From Akebia trifoliata (lineage: Eukaryota > Streptophyta > Magnoliopsida > Ranunculales > Lardizabalaceae): DNA of 64,000 bases. Positions 24,131-35,781 of this stretch are shown here, in pieces; the first letter of the stretch is position 1; the number at the start of each line of letters is the position of its first letter. The translations under genes and the position numbers were made by a program. The stretch lies in assembly GCA_017979445.1 (NCBI GenBank), contig CM030718.1, forward strand, positions 15,850,760 to 15,914,759, given 5' to 3'. The notes under the pieces were generated by a model. It saw nothing but the letters and a program-made list of their open reading frames with translations. It was not told the origin of the DNA and did not search any database.

Positions 24131-24429
24131 GAACCTTTCAATAGGGGATTTTCCTTTTGGATGACACTTTTTTAAGAGAATACATTGTTTTTACGTGACT
24201 GGGCCTAAAATAACCTCTCAAGTTGCCTACTTACCCCAAATATTTCTTTTCACTTTTGGGATTAGATCAAAATGTAGTTCATACTAAGATTTCCCTCCCA
24301 AGGTTAGTTGGTGTGATTTAGAAAGAAGAGACTATTGATTTATTTTATTTTATTTTAAAAGACTGTAAGGGGCTAAAGAAGGTTATCTTTTTCTTGGTAA
24401 GACAGGAAAATAGTTCGACCAAAGAAGGT

Positions 24430-24930
24430 CTCCTTTGGTAAAATGCTACTTGATTTGGTTAAGGTTATATAAATTCAATGTATCGTTTGTTCTGTGGAAT
24501 AAGATCTTCTTTTGAAAAGGAGTAATCTTCAGTCTTCTTATATGAAATTAAGTGTGATTGAGTTCTTTGACATTGACTCATTCAACACTTTCAGACCTTC
24601 AAAAAATTTCTTATTCTTTTGCGAATGAGAACACTCTCTCTCTCGAGTGAAAAACATGATGGATCATTTCTTGTGTATTTTATCACCCTTATCGATGATT
24701 TTAACTACATCATTCTTGACCGATAATATTTGATCTTGAAGTTCACCCTTGACTTTATGTCTTGATCTATTTTGATGCAATCTATCAATATATCATCATG
24801 AGGCCATGTAGGAATGTTGTTGAATTTCTCAAATAAGTTTATTATTCTCTTACGTTCCCCTGAGAATAATGTGGTACCCATTTGTACTTTTTGAGTATAC
24901 TCTTTAATTCCAATATTTATCAAATTTGAT
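24430..24930 (-). pseudogene. Pol scraps of element B: RT N-terminus and integrase end
   Basis: 24705-24930 encodes a diverged RT N-terminal segment (TTLFSGERKRIINLFEKF..., compared with the family pattern 'LxxEExxxMxxLxxxF'). About 24430-24480 keeps the integrase end (NLNQIK followed by a decayed terminus). Catalytic RT, RNase H and the integrase core are absent. Inactive. Confidence 0.6.
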
Positions 24931-25385
24931 TAGTGAGCTTTGAGGCATTTCTCATGTCAAATTTTATGTTCACATCATTATTGCACGCATGATAATCAAA
25001 AGCTTCTTTATTTTTTTGGAATAAAAAGACATAGACTGAAAAACCTAACTAAAAGTTAAAAATTAATAAATCCTAACATAAAAGAATTGAACGACTGAAT
25101 TTAAAGACTGACACAATTGACGCTTAAAAGAAAAATCAAAATGGGAACATGATTCTGAATGAGAGGACATAATGCTAGGGACTATGCCACTTTGGATATC
25201 TTCATGATGGATGATTCGGGCTCGTCCGCTTTTGCCATATCTTCATGTTCTAATTCAAGCCTGTTTGATACTAAAAAACCCGTTGCTTCAATACTTTCTC
25301 TACTTTTCAGTTTTGTCTTAGGGTATATGGGTTAATTCTTACATAGTGAGGATGTACTATTAAGACCAATCGAGTGAACAAAGAA

Positions 25386-26095
25386 AATCGGGTTAAGTGA
25401 TTCGAGTTTGCTTATGGATATTAGGCTCAGAGCAGGAGGGGGTTGATTTCGAAATGTAGGCAAATGGTTAGTTTTAACAATGGGCGCAGTAAGAGTAGGT
25501 ATGATGACCTTTTCTTACTCAATAAGGGCTTGAATAACATAGCGGAGATTAAGGCATCTATCAATAACATGACCGAATATCTAATAGAATTTATAGAATT
25601 TCCCATTGTCCATGTTTGGGGGAAGAGGATTGGGCAAAGGCTTAGGTTGTAATGGTGTCAACAATCCCCTTTTCATCAACTTTTGATAGGCAACACTAAG
25701 GAACATTCCAAGATTAATGAATTGTCTCATAGGCTTAGCTCTAAGGACTGAGTGATTTGAGGAGTTAGTGTGAAAGAGGTGTTGGCTACTTGTAAGGAAT
25801 TGGCACTGGATTTGAAATGTTTGGATTTTGACTCAGATGAGTTACTAAAAAATCCAGAAGAGTAGGCATCATCAACTTGATTTCCAACCTCGAAGAGGGA
25901 TTGAAAAGTGGGAAGATACTGAGGCATCAAGTACTTGGTATAATTTGGAGTGAGATTCTTGAGGATTATCTTGACTTGTTCCTTCTCTTGAGGTCGGTCC
26001 CACAATTGAGTGGCTTTAACTCTCCATCGAGCAATGAACTCAGTGAAAGTTTCTCTAGGCTTCTGTTTAGTAGTTTCTAAATCTAGTTTTTCCTC
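25386..26095 (-). pseudogene. Gag fragment of element B
   Basis: Begins LETTKQKPRETFTEFIARWR, then WDRPQEKEQVKIILKNL, QYLPTFQSLFEVGNQVDD, and, after a frameshift, KPMRQFINLGMFLSVAYQKL and YVIQALIE. These match the gag of element C segment by segment (C has QMWDRPSEKEQVAIILKNL). The N-terminal half is missing at 26095. Stops and frameshifts make it non-coding today. Confidence 0.85.
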
Positions 26096-26099
26096 AATG

Positions 26100-26213
26100 T
26101 CCTCAATGTAAAAGTGTATTTCTCCAGGTTAAGCTTTATCCCAATCTTCCTTACTAATGAAAACACCTCCTCCAGATCAGCAACATGATCTTCTTTCTTT
26201 TACTCTTTACTAA
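26100..26213 (-). pseudogene. RT fragment of element H (downstream of the YIDD motif)
   Basis: On the minus strand, continuing after the solo LTR G insertion: MLVKSK, then after a small indel KEDHVADLEEVFSLVRKI and GIKLNLEKYTF, the RT segment that follows YIDD in Ty3/gypsy elements. It ends near 26100, where gag of element B begins. Confidence 0.85.
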
Positions 26214-26218
26214 CATGT

Positions 26219-27207
26219 GATGAGTGTCTCGAAACACTAAATTATACGCATATTTCCCAAATATTTATCTTGATTTTTGTTCATATTTCTCTGTATTAAA
26301 GTAATAATCATGATAAGCCTCGAAACATCATGTTGCATGTTAATTAGGCTTAATTATACATAAATAAATTCATTTACTAGATAAATCTAATTACATGTGT
26401 TTCTTGTGCAAAAAATCAACATTTTGGAATCAAAATCCCAAGGTAAAATCATTTGGGCCCACTTTGGAATGTCCTGATCCTTAACTCATGCTCTCCTCTT
26501 TTGTCTTTTTGTGCAAAGAAAAGTGGAGGATACTTTTGGACTCTTCTACACATATTTTTCTCTATAAATAGAGCTTCAATCTTTAGAGTAACCCTCCCTC
26601 TTGGTTATCTCATCCAAGTCTCCTTTAATCTTAGGCTCTTAGCCTTTTCTCTTATATTTTTATATTTTTATCTTCTAGTTTTTTTTTTTTTGGCTAAATA
26701 GTTTTGTAAGAAGTAGAAGAATAATAATTTGTAAGTTTCTCTATGAAATGAAGAGAAGTTCTTCCATCTCTTATCTTCCCTCTCTTGTGATGACATTAGG
26801 CTAAGCTCCCCTCCATTGAAAAGTGGAAAAGCCTAGAGCAAGTTCTTGTATTGTTTCTAATTTCATGCCTTTCTTTTATCTAAAATGTTCATGAGTTCTC
26901 TTTAAGATTTTTTGCACATTTTATTCTTAATATAAATACTTTATGCTTAGATTAGATCAAGATAAAGTATGTTTAAAATAGATAGATGGTAGTAAGAAGT
27001 TCAAGGAATTTTACTTTGTTTATGTTTTCTCATTTAATTTCATTCGTTAATTTTTCGATCTAAGGAACTAACACTAAACCCTTACGATTGAGTTACAAAA
27101 AGGTAAGAGACTAGGAGTTGCTCATTAACATGATCTAGGTAAATCCACCTCCAACAGTGCTTTAATTTCATAAGTTTACTTACTTTTAACTTTATTTACT
27201 TTGATTC
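26219..27207 (+). repeat. Solo LTR G, left part (interrupted by element C)
   Basis: Begins TGATGAGTGTCTCGAAACAC and continues at 42954-43166 beyond element C (989 + 213 = 1202 bp), ending AGTACCACCA. A perfect 5-bp duplication ACATG is at 26214-26218 and 43167-43171. TATAAATAG at 26563-26571 gives plus orientation. The LTR family is different from the others here. It sits inside the RT gene of element H. Confidence 0.88.
26563..26571 (+). promoter_or_regulatory. TATA box of LTR G
   Basis: TATAAATAG within the LTR, the expected core promoter element. Confidence 0.6.
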
Positions 27208-27367
27208 TGAAAGCGTTCTCGATTCGCGGGGTGCGCGGATCCGCTTTTGACCTTTGAGGTTTAGGAGTCGTCACCTTATTATTATGGTCTAGGAACCGAA
27301 TACTGACTCTAAAAAGGCAAATACTACTAATCTACGAAAGAAAAATACGGGTCCAGGGATCACGTTA
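27208..27367 (-). repeat. 3' LTR of element C, distal part
   Basis: Last 160 bp of the 3' LTR on the minus strand (ending ...CGCTTTCA at 27208). The remainder is at 30565-31698. Comparison with the uninterrupted 5' LTR (ATCACGTTACGGG) shows solo LTR D inserted after CGTTA. Confidence 0.93.
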
Positions 27368-30300
27368 TGTGGCGCCCCGCCAAACGCTAACATAAATCCC
27401 CATGTCAGATCTCGAGGTATTATGTAGCACCTCGAAATTTCGGCATGGTCTCCTCTGTTTATGTTAGCATTCCAAGGCGTTCAACCTGCACCTGATAAAC
27501 GACATACAATCCTACATACAAATACGAAATATAATACTAGCGGAAGCTTATATATGTCTAATATCGCACGATAGATCAGAGTGCGGAAGAAGAAAACTTA
27601 TATACAGGATTATACAGAGATTCCTCACTCTAACAAAAGTCCTAACGCTCATAACAGAATCTATAATATTACCTAGACAAACTAACACCACTAGAGGGAT
27701 GTAGCCCCAATACTCACCAAGTGACGAATTCTGGCTGTCTATCTGACCCACCAGATGATTCTCACTGATGCTCTATACCTGTCTCGTCAAACTTCAGATC
27801 TGAAACTAAAAAAAATAGAGAAGGAAAGGGTGAGTAACAATAGTTACCCAGTAGGAAAACAAACAATTTCTACCAATAACCCCTCCTAGCATGAACGAAT
27901 AAGCATACTGAATCATTTTAAAATATACAAAATTTTACAGAAGAAACTACGATTAACTGGTACATATAGCCAGGGATAAGCAACTAAATATTTTAAAACT
28001 GACATTACATCAATCAACAGTACTCACTATACCATTTTCTTTATGTACAAATCTAATTGATCAAATAGAAACATTAAACATGCATTTCATTTTATATATC
28101 AAAGTAAAGCAACAGATACATAATACACAATGGTGGAGTATTGGAATTAGAGTGTTGGGATTCACGACTGGATCGCTCCCAGTCGGGACATGATGTTACA
28201 ATTTCTCTCTGGCTTTTAGTTCCTGATTTTGTGGCTGGTCGCTGTTTACCACGCTTGGTTGACCATTTATCCAGCTCAGGCTGGCCGTTTGACGTGACCG
28301 TAAGCAATGGGTCTCTTTTCGATGTGTCAGAACGTTCGACTACTATAGATTGTTAGTGATCACTGACCAATCATCTTCGTCTATGCCTATCAGGCGTACA
28401 TGTGATTCCCAAATATACAAACCATTCGTATACGACCACCTTTACATTATAAGTTCACTGGTAAAGATAGAGAGGAATAAACCCGGATTCCAGTTGTGAC
28501 TCCACTCTCATACGCGTCCCATACCACGTATGAGCTTGGTGGTCCCTACCGTACATCCTAGGATAGTACACCACTCCGGATGATATGACGCACTATCCCT
28601 TCAGGCATTCACAAACTCTTTAACAGCTCACAAAATAACTACATATATATATTACTTTCATTTGAAAATAAAAGAGAAATTAACAATACAAGGTTGAGAA
28701 TAGATATCCAGTTTCCTACCATGCAAGTGTGGCCACCCGGCCTAAAATAAATAACATAACGGAGCACCTCGCGCTAACAGAAATTTAAATAAACATGCAA
28801 CCAACAATATTATCCCTGGATATCTGTTCACCAACCTACACACAACACAACAACGTAAAATGCAGACATCACCCCTCGGGTGTGACTCTGTCATTTTACC
28901 GTTTCATACCCTTTTTCTCTTTTTTTTCGATTTTTACAATTTTCAATCTCTTCAATAAAAACATCCATTTTCTGATATTCATCAACTCAATATGAGTTCA
29001 TTGAATATTAAATCACATTTTCCAACTAAAGAATTTATTTTTATCAAAAACCTTAAAAAAATACAAAATTTATATTAAAACGGGTTCCGAGCAGTGCACA
29101 GGACCCAACTTACAGAAATAACCCAATAAAATACCTTACCCACGTATAATTTGTTAAAAATACAATTAAACATATCAATCATGCAATTTCTGGCGTGAAT
29201 TTTTGAAATAACAAAAGAATTCTACATTTCGGAAATACATCCAAATTTTTTCAATAAAATCCTAAATGTAATTTTCACAATCTACGATTACTAATAGAAA
29301 TTGAGAGTTCCTTACAATGTCTAGGCGAAAGGATCAAAGCTTGTGTGCGAAAATCGAGGCGATCGGCACGGAAATCGAGACAGACCGAACTTCGAAGCGG
29401 TTGATTTTTGAAATCGACCTGGTGGTTTTGAAGATCTCGATGTGCTTGTCTCTTCTCCCTTCTACGGCGAAAGGCGGTTTGACCCCGAAACCGATGAAAA
29501 TCGAGGTCGAAGTTACGAAAATCTCCGTATAAAAATACGGCTGATTTTTGACTATACGGGGTGAAAAATACTAGAAAACAGAAGGAATTTGGTTGGGTTA
29601 TGTAAAGAATGAGGCTGCGGACATTTCTCCCTTCTGTGTCGGAAGACGGTTTGACCCCGAAACGGACGAAATCCGAGGTCAAAATTTCGAAGTTTCCGTA
29701 TCCAAATACGGCTGATTTTTTTGACGATATTGGATGAAATAGAAAGTGAAATGAAGAAAGGTTGGGTGGGTTTTGTAGATGTCGAGGCTGCGGACCTTTT
29801 TCTCTTCTACGGCGATCGTCGAAAATGGACCGTTTGCAAGAGATCTGAAGTAGAAAAATCGGAGGAAAAACAAATTTTTTTTTTTTTCGTTTTTGTCTCG
29901 GCTGTAATGACGCGTTGGGGAAGATGAGTTTTAAAAAAAAAAATTTATTTTTATTTTATTTTTTATTTTTAATATTAATTTGGGACGAATTGGTATTTTG
30001 ACAATTGTTTTAATCGATGATAACTTGATCATCCGGACTCCAAAACTGACAAATGAATACTCTATTTCACATAATTTTTCGTTCCGGATCTAATGGTATA
30101 AGTCAATTTATACAAATTATGTCTCCATCAAAAATTTACATTTTTGGCCTGACGTGACCCCTAAACTTGATGTCGTTTTCGTTTTTGACGATAATTCAAC
30201 TTCCTGATCTCCAAAAATGACAAATAAATAGTCCATGTTGAATAATTTTTCGTTATGAACCCAATGGTATGATCAAATTTTAAAAATTATTGCTCTAACA

Positions 30301-30559
30301 AAAAGTCACTGTTTTAGCCTGGTCCGACCCGGTAATCGAGGATTTTGCAACTTTTATATTCAGACTCGCATTTGAACGTGCTTACAGGCTAAACTATGTT
30401 TTTCAATCATTTTGAATCTAATGGTGAGGTCAGATTCCATTAAAAATGATCAGAACAAAGTCCTACAATTTTACCCTAAGTCCCACTTTTAAGATTTTCT
30501 TAAAATTTCACTATTTATTTTTTTCCTCGAGATACGAATTAAAAATTCGGGGTTTTACA
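27368..30559 (-). repeat. Solo LTR D (3.2 kb) nested in the 3' LTR of element C
   Basis: 3192 bp flanked by a perfect duplication CGTTA (27363-27367 and 30560-30564). On the minus strand it begins TGTAAAACCCCGAATTTTT and ends ...GGGGCGCCACA. The start resembles LTR I at 52767 (TGTAATACCCTAAAATTTT), including GTATCTCGA and GGGACTTAG words. A long Ty3/gypsy LTR, possibly Tekay-like (inference from the terminus type). No internal genes. Two CGGTTTGACCCCGAAACCGA-type repeats lie at 29460-29700. Confidence 0.88.
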
Positions 30560-30564
30560 CGTTA

Positions 30565-31698
30565 TAGGGTTGAAAGGTGTTAAGCACCAACCCCGCCCGG
30601 CAAATGCCGGTCTCTACTTATTCCCAAATAGAACTACATTGTTAAAAATACCTAATCAATAAAAATTTAAATCTTTACCTTTATGAAGACAATGGTCTTG
30701 TTCCCTCAGATCTGGTAGAATATTTTTTCATACAGCATTCCTCGCTTCATTCTGTCACTCGATTCATTTCGGATCTCTAAAATAATGTATCTTCTTCTGA
30801 ATTTTTCTAATTTTTTTTATGGATCTGGGGTGTTTTGAAAGAGCTTCTAGATGTTTTTTGAGCTAAAATTGGGGTATGGATGTTAGGTAAGGAGTTGGGG
30901 CTTCAAAATTAAGGTTTATGGGAGGCTAGGGAAGCTTTTTGACCTACTTTTTCTAGGATTTATTTTTTGATACGAAAATAGGTTGTAGGGACTCCTATTT
31001 ATAGATTTTTTTAGTGCCTGTTTTGATAGAATTAGTATTTAATTAGAATTGTTTTAAATAGAGTTAATATTTAATTAGAATTATTTTAAATAGAGTCAAT
31101 GTTTAATTAGAATTGTTTTAGGTAGAGTTATAGTTTAATCAAAATTATTTTAAATAGAATTAATGTTTAATTAGAATTCTATTAGGGTTTTGACTTTTAG
31201 TCTCACTTGATTGATTTTTCATAAGAAATTCAATGAGAATATTGGTTTGTGTCATTTATGAAATTTTTTGTGCGAAATCGTCGTGAATTTTATAAGGGGC
31301 ATTTTTGTAATTTTGTTGAATTTTTTGAAAATTGGCGAAATGATTTATTTAGTTTCGATTGGTTATTTTATGTGTTTGAAAGGATTTTCCTAAGCATAAT
31401 GTAAGCTCTAGGGATGTTTTGATGTTAGGGGTATTTTGATAATTTGGTCATTTTTTAGTGATTTTTACAGTGAAGCTTCTTTTTGTCGGTAAAATTATAA
31501 TTTCTATGTTTTTGGAGTTATATTTTCTTAGAGTAACGTGGTGTCTACGGTTTTGTTAGTTTGAGATACCTCATCCGAATTTCTAAAACATATCTAGTAA
31601 CAAAATAAAGCATTGTAATAATCATCCATCATTGGAAATCGTTGCAATCGGATTGACGAGTTGATTAATCAGGCGAGTACAAAAATGGGGTGTCTACA
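30565..31698 (-). repeat. 3' LTR of element C, proximal part
   Basis: Begins on the minus strand TGTAGACACCCCATTTTTGT at 31698. Contains hairpin arms GGGTTG (30567-30572) and CAACCC (30588-30593) and CCGGC/GCCGG next to it. About 270 bp present in the 5' LTR (about 42190-42470) are missing here. Confidence 0.92.
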
Positions 31699-31711
31699 GA
31701 TGCCCCTTTTT
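31699..31711 (-). other. Polypurine tract of element C
   Basis: Minus strand CAAAAAGGGGCATC directly before the 3' LTR TG. Confidence 0.8.
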
Positions 31712-32124
31712 GGCAGAGGGTTGAAACAAACTAGATAGCAAATCTATTTGGGTAGATAATGCGATATCCGAATGTCAAAGCTAGTGACAGTTCATTTTAC
31801 AGCCTGATTTAGTAATTCGTTAGGACGTTCGAATCCTTGAGAGTAAAACTCTCCCCGAACTAAAAAGTTGTCAGGTCCTTAAGTGCGAGCTCTCACTAAC
31901 GGTGTCAGATCCTTGAATTTTAGAAAATTCTCCCTGATAAAAATGTGTAAGTGTGTGCACTTGAAATCTGAGATAAATCTCAAAGGGTCTGGGCAAAATT
32001 CGAGTAAAACTGAGTAAAATCTGAGCAAAACATAAAATCTAGGAAAACCAGAGAAAAAATTTGACTTTAAACAAAACTTGAAAATCTTTTTGAGGTTTGA
32101 GAAAAATCTGAGCAAAAATTGAAT

Positions 32125-33350
32125 GTTATACTCTACCTACCCTGGGTAAAAGAGTAATGAACTTATTTTTCTAGAAGTCCTACTCTACCTGCTCGGGGTG
32201 AAAGAATAATGAACTTCTTTTTCTGGGAGTCCTACTCTACCTGTTCGGGGTGAAAGAGTAATGAACTATTTTTTTGGGAATCCTACTCTACCTGCTCAGG
32301 GGGAAAGAGTAATGAACTAATTTTTTTGGGAAGTTTTACTCTACCTACTCGGAGTGAAAGAGTAATGAACTAATTTTTTTGGGAGTCCTACTCTACCTGT
32401 CCAGGGTGAAATTGTAATGAACTAATTTTTTTTTGGAAGTTCTACTTTACGTACTCGGAGTGAAAGAGTAATGAACTAAGCTCTTTGGGAGTCCTACTCT
32501 ACCTGCCTAGGGTAAAAGAGTAATGAACTAAGCTTTTTGGGAGTCTTACTCTACCTGTCCAGGGTGAAAGAGTAATGAACTAATTTTTTTTTGGGAAGTT
32601 CTACTCTACCTACTCGGAGTGAAAGAGTAATGAACTAAGTTTTTTGGGAGTCCTACTCTACCTGCCCAAGGTGAAAGAATAATAAACTAAGTTTTTTTTT
32701 TGGGAAATTTCACTTTACCTACTCGAAGTGAAAGAGTACTGAACTAATTTTTTTTGTTTTTGGGAAGTTCTACTCTACTTGTTCGGGGTGAAAGAATAAT
32801 GAATTAAATTATTTTTTTGGGAGTCCTACTTTACCTGCCCAGGGTGAAAGAGTAATGAACTAATTTTTTTTTGGGAAGTTCTACTCTACCTACTCGGAGT
32901 GAAAGAGTAATGAACTAAGTTTTTTGGGAGTCCTACTCTACTGCCCAGGGTGAAAGAGTAATGAACTAAGATTTTTGAGAGTCCTACTCTACCTGCTTGG
33001 TGTGAAAGAGTAATGAACTAATTTTTTTGAGAGTCCTACTCTACCTGCTCGGGGTGAAAGAGTAATGAACTAATTTTTTGGGGAGTCATACTCTACCTGC
33101 TCGGGGTGAAAGAGTAATGAACTAATTTTTTTGAGAGTCCTACTCTACCTGCTCAGGGTGAAAGAGTAATGAACTAATTTTTTTGAGAGTCCTACTCTAC
33201 TTGCTCGGGGTGAAAGAGTAATAAACTAATTTTTTTGGAAAGTTCTACTCTACCTACTCGGAGTAAAAGAGCGATGAACTAATTTTTTTGGGAGTCCTAC
33301 TCTACCTGCCTAGGGTGAAAGAGTAATGAACTAATTTTTTGGGAATAAAT
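32125..33350 (-). repeat. About 52-bp tandem array, 23 units (element C 3' region)
   Basis: Twenty-three diverged units counted by eye, each with TACTCTACCTG..GGGTGAAAGAG and TAATGAACTAATTTTTTTGG on the plus strand. Two classes alternate in part: GCCCAGGGTG followed by GGGAGTCC, and ACTCGGAGTG followed by GGGAAGTT. Each unit has a TACTCT...AGAGTA dyad. Element E has the same array in inverse orientation at 62165-63450. Confidence 0.95.
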
Positions 33351-33359
33351 GGGGGATTT

Positions 33360-34720
33360 ACACAGCATTTGATTTTTTTAAAATAAAAAATTAGATTTTA
33401 TGAAGGTCCAGTAAACATTTTAACTCTCTTTGAATCTTTGGAGTTTTCAAAATTACTATCAAGAGGGCAACCTTTAATTCAAAGTTAACCTTATCATTTG
33501 GGGCTGAAATTGATCAGGCTTCAAAATCAAAATGCCCCTAGTTTGATAGAGAACATTGCATTGGAGATAATTGAACATAATTTGAAAACGAATGCCCTTA
33601 GTGTAAGGGGGAAAACTGTACTCTTTAGAAAAAGAAAGTGCCCTTGTTGTGAAAGTTTGAAATCTTTGATTATCGCAAGCGCAATAAAGGTTTAACTTTT
33701 AATTTTGACTTTTTATTTTGAAAATTTTGAGTCAGGCTCAAAGAAATTGGAACAAAATATTTCTTTCTGAAATTTATCATAGAATTTGTTATTTCTCCCC
33801 ATCGGTTCACTTAGGGACATGAAACTTTTCAGATCAATCAAAGACGAGATACTTGTATCCACTTAGTCTATATTTGGTTCAAACTGGGTATTGAAACTTG
33901 ATCATTCGGACTTCTGATGTTTCGGCTCGAACTGCCTTTTCAGCTTCTCAACTCAACAGAGATTTTCTTTTATTTTTTGGTTGCTCTAAGTTTTGCCTAG
34001 ATTGCCTTTTCAGGTTTTCAATCTAGCGTGCATGCTCTAGTTTTTGCCTAGATTGACTTTTTAGATTTTCGATCTAGCGAGCTTACAATTTTTTCTTTTT
34101 TCTTTGCTCTGATTGTTGCCAAGGTCGTCCTTTCAGATTTTCAACCTTGCGAGCTTGCCCTAATTTTTGCCAAAGTTGCCCTTTTGGATTTTCAACTTAG
34201 CAAGTTTTTTTTCTTTTTGTTCCATTTTGAACTTCTAGAGTTACTGTCTGGTCATCCTTTGCCATCTTCCTTGACTTTTTCGCACATTACTTAGGAGGAC
34301 TTTTATGGGTAGGCTTAGGACTGGGTATAAAAAGAAAGGAATTTTGAGGCTCAAGAACCTAAATGCCCCTTGTGTGGCATTTCCTTTTAAATTATTTTCA
34401 TTTTCCTTGAATTTCTTCCCCATTTTGGATGATATTTCTTTTTCTTTTGAATTTTTTCTTTTCAGATTTTTTTCTTTGTCGGAGAATCTATTTTTTTATT
34501 TTGATGTGGTCGGGCCTAAAGTAACTTCTCAGATTGCCTACGTACCCCAGAATTTTGGGATCAGACTAAGACGTAGTTCGAATTTTTTCCTCCCCTAGGT
34601 TGGGTAATCAGGTTAAGAATGAAAAATGTATTTTTCTTTAAAAAAAAGGCTACAAAGGGGTTGAGAAAGACTATATTAAACTGGGTAATAGGAGAATTGA
34701 TTCGGTCAAAGATGGCCTCT
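33360..34720 (-). other. Conserved structured 3' region of element C
   Basis: Non-coding, and homologous in inverse orientation to 60800-62150 of element E. It contains the hairpin array (33997-34200) and repeated AGGGGCAT-like words (near 33530 and 34370). Open frames here are shadows. Confidence 0.75.
33997..34200 (-). other. Covarying hairpin array of element C
   Basis: Four hairpins with exactly 14-nt loops, arms as on the plus strand: CTAGATTG/CAATCTAG (33997-34004, 34019-34026), CTAGATTG/CGATCTAG (34048-34055, 34070-34077), CAAGGTCG/CAACCTTG (34120-34127, 34142-34149) and CAAAGTTG/CAACTTAG (34171-34178, 34193-34200). Starts are 51, 72 and 51 nt apart, identical to element E. On the element's sense strand the loop reads AAAA-CCT-GAAA-AGG or similar, an A bulge plus a small inner stem with a GAAA/AAAA cap. 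A fifth weaker hairpin lies at about 33917-33947. Confidence 0.85.
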
Positions 34721-35480
34721 TTAGATGTAGCACCGCTTGATCTGGTCAAGGTTGGTTGGTTCTAGTAATTCGATTCCATCATGATCTTAAAGTCTGACAA
34801 TTTTTCTAGATAGTATTTCTTTAATGATTGAATCTCTTCAATCGAGTTCAAACTTCCTCCTATGATCGAGGAAGAGTGCTTAATTTTTTTTGTAGTTTGA
34901 TGGTTAAATCCTTGACTTGTAAGTGATGAACTTTGACTTTCTTGTCAAACATGTGAGTGATTTCTCTCCGTTGACAGACTCAATCTGTTTCTAACAATTG
35001 ACTTCCATCACGACCTTGAGATACATGATTTCCATTTTAATCGGTAAGATTGCTTCCATATCATATACTAGAGTGACTCTAGTGGAAAACTGTATTGAAA
35101 TGTAATATGTCCATAGTGCGAATGGTAACTTCTCTGGCCAATCCCAGTGTGATGTGTGATTGACGCATTTTCACGATGGTTGTCTTTAGATTTTTACTGG
35201 CTGCTTCAATTATTCCATCGATCTGAAAATAGTAAACTTTTTAAAAATCCAGCACTGATACATTTTGTAATCTCTCCTCTGACTATGTGAGTTTATTCTG
35301 GTTTGTACATGTGGTGTTCTCACAGGATGGGTATATATTTCATGTTGAACAACACTCCAAACTTAACCGACATATCCTCATAGGACCATGTAAACAAGTC
35401 TTTGGAATTTTCTGAATAAATTCATCATCTTTTTGTGCTCCTCTGGGGATAAGTTAATTCTAATATGAATTTCTTAGGAA
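34721..35480 (-). pseudogene. Chimeric pol remnant of element C: RT N-terminus joined to integrase C-terminus
   Basis: About 35290-35480 reads LSPEEHKKMMNLFRKFQ, the segment before RT in Tat-type pol. About 35250-35275 reads EITKCISAGFLK, the start of RT. Then, without the catalytic core, QIDGIIEAASKNLKTTIVKM (integrase, about 35225 downwards) leads to the terminal EPTNLDQIKRCYI with a stop at 34721-34723. Frameshifts throughout. The deletion removes the YIDD motif, RNase H and the DDE catalytic residues. Confidence 0.8.
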
Positions 35481-35781
35481 TTATTTTTTGTTCTGAGGTA
35501 AATGCTCTTTGCTTTCCTGATTAGAGGTCGAGTAAGACATTTATCTTCTCATTCAAGAGGGGGTTCTTATTAGATGAATTTCTCCTTGAAGCCAGTTTAT
35601 TAGTTAAATCGTTAATGCGCTCGAAGTATTCAAAAATTTCCTTTATTCAATTAAATTTAGATGGGGCGACTGACACCATTGCAGACTCGACAAACTAACT
35701 TGAGTAGAACAAAATAGGAAATAAAAAGACAGACTTGATTACTGAATTGATAGAAAGAACTGAACTTAAGACTAAAAAAAA

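Larger units (their letters stand above)
20221..26095 (-). mobile_element. Truncated Ty3/gypsy element B (3' LTR, 3' region, pol scraps, gag 3' part)
   Basis: Minus orientation. 3' LTR 20221-21711, purine tract 21712-21724, structured 3' region (21725-24430), scrap of integrase end (about 24430-24480), RT N-terminal remnant (24705-24930) and a gag fragment (25386-26095). The 5' LTR, leader and gag start are missing; gag is fused near 26095-26100 to RT of another element (H). No matching target duplication, as expected for a truncated copy. Confidence 0.8.

Noticed and set aside
29275..29927. Open frames of 64-135 codons on both strands in LTR D
   Set aside because: They fall within an LTR defined by a perfect target duplication, share repeated DNA words (CGGTTTGACCCCGAAAC) and show no domain.
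32125..33350. Regular repeat and spacer look reminiscent of a CRISPR array
   Set aside because: Units are contiguous tandem repeats with gradual divergence and no unique spacers, in a plant retrotransposon 3' region.
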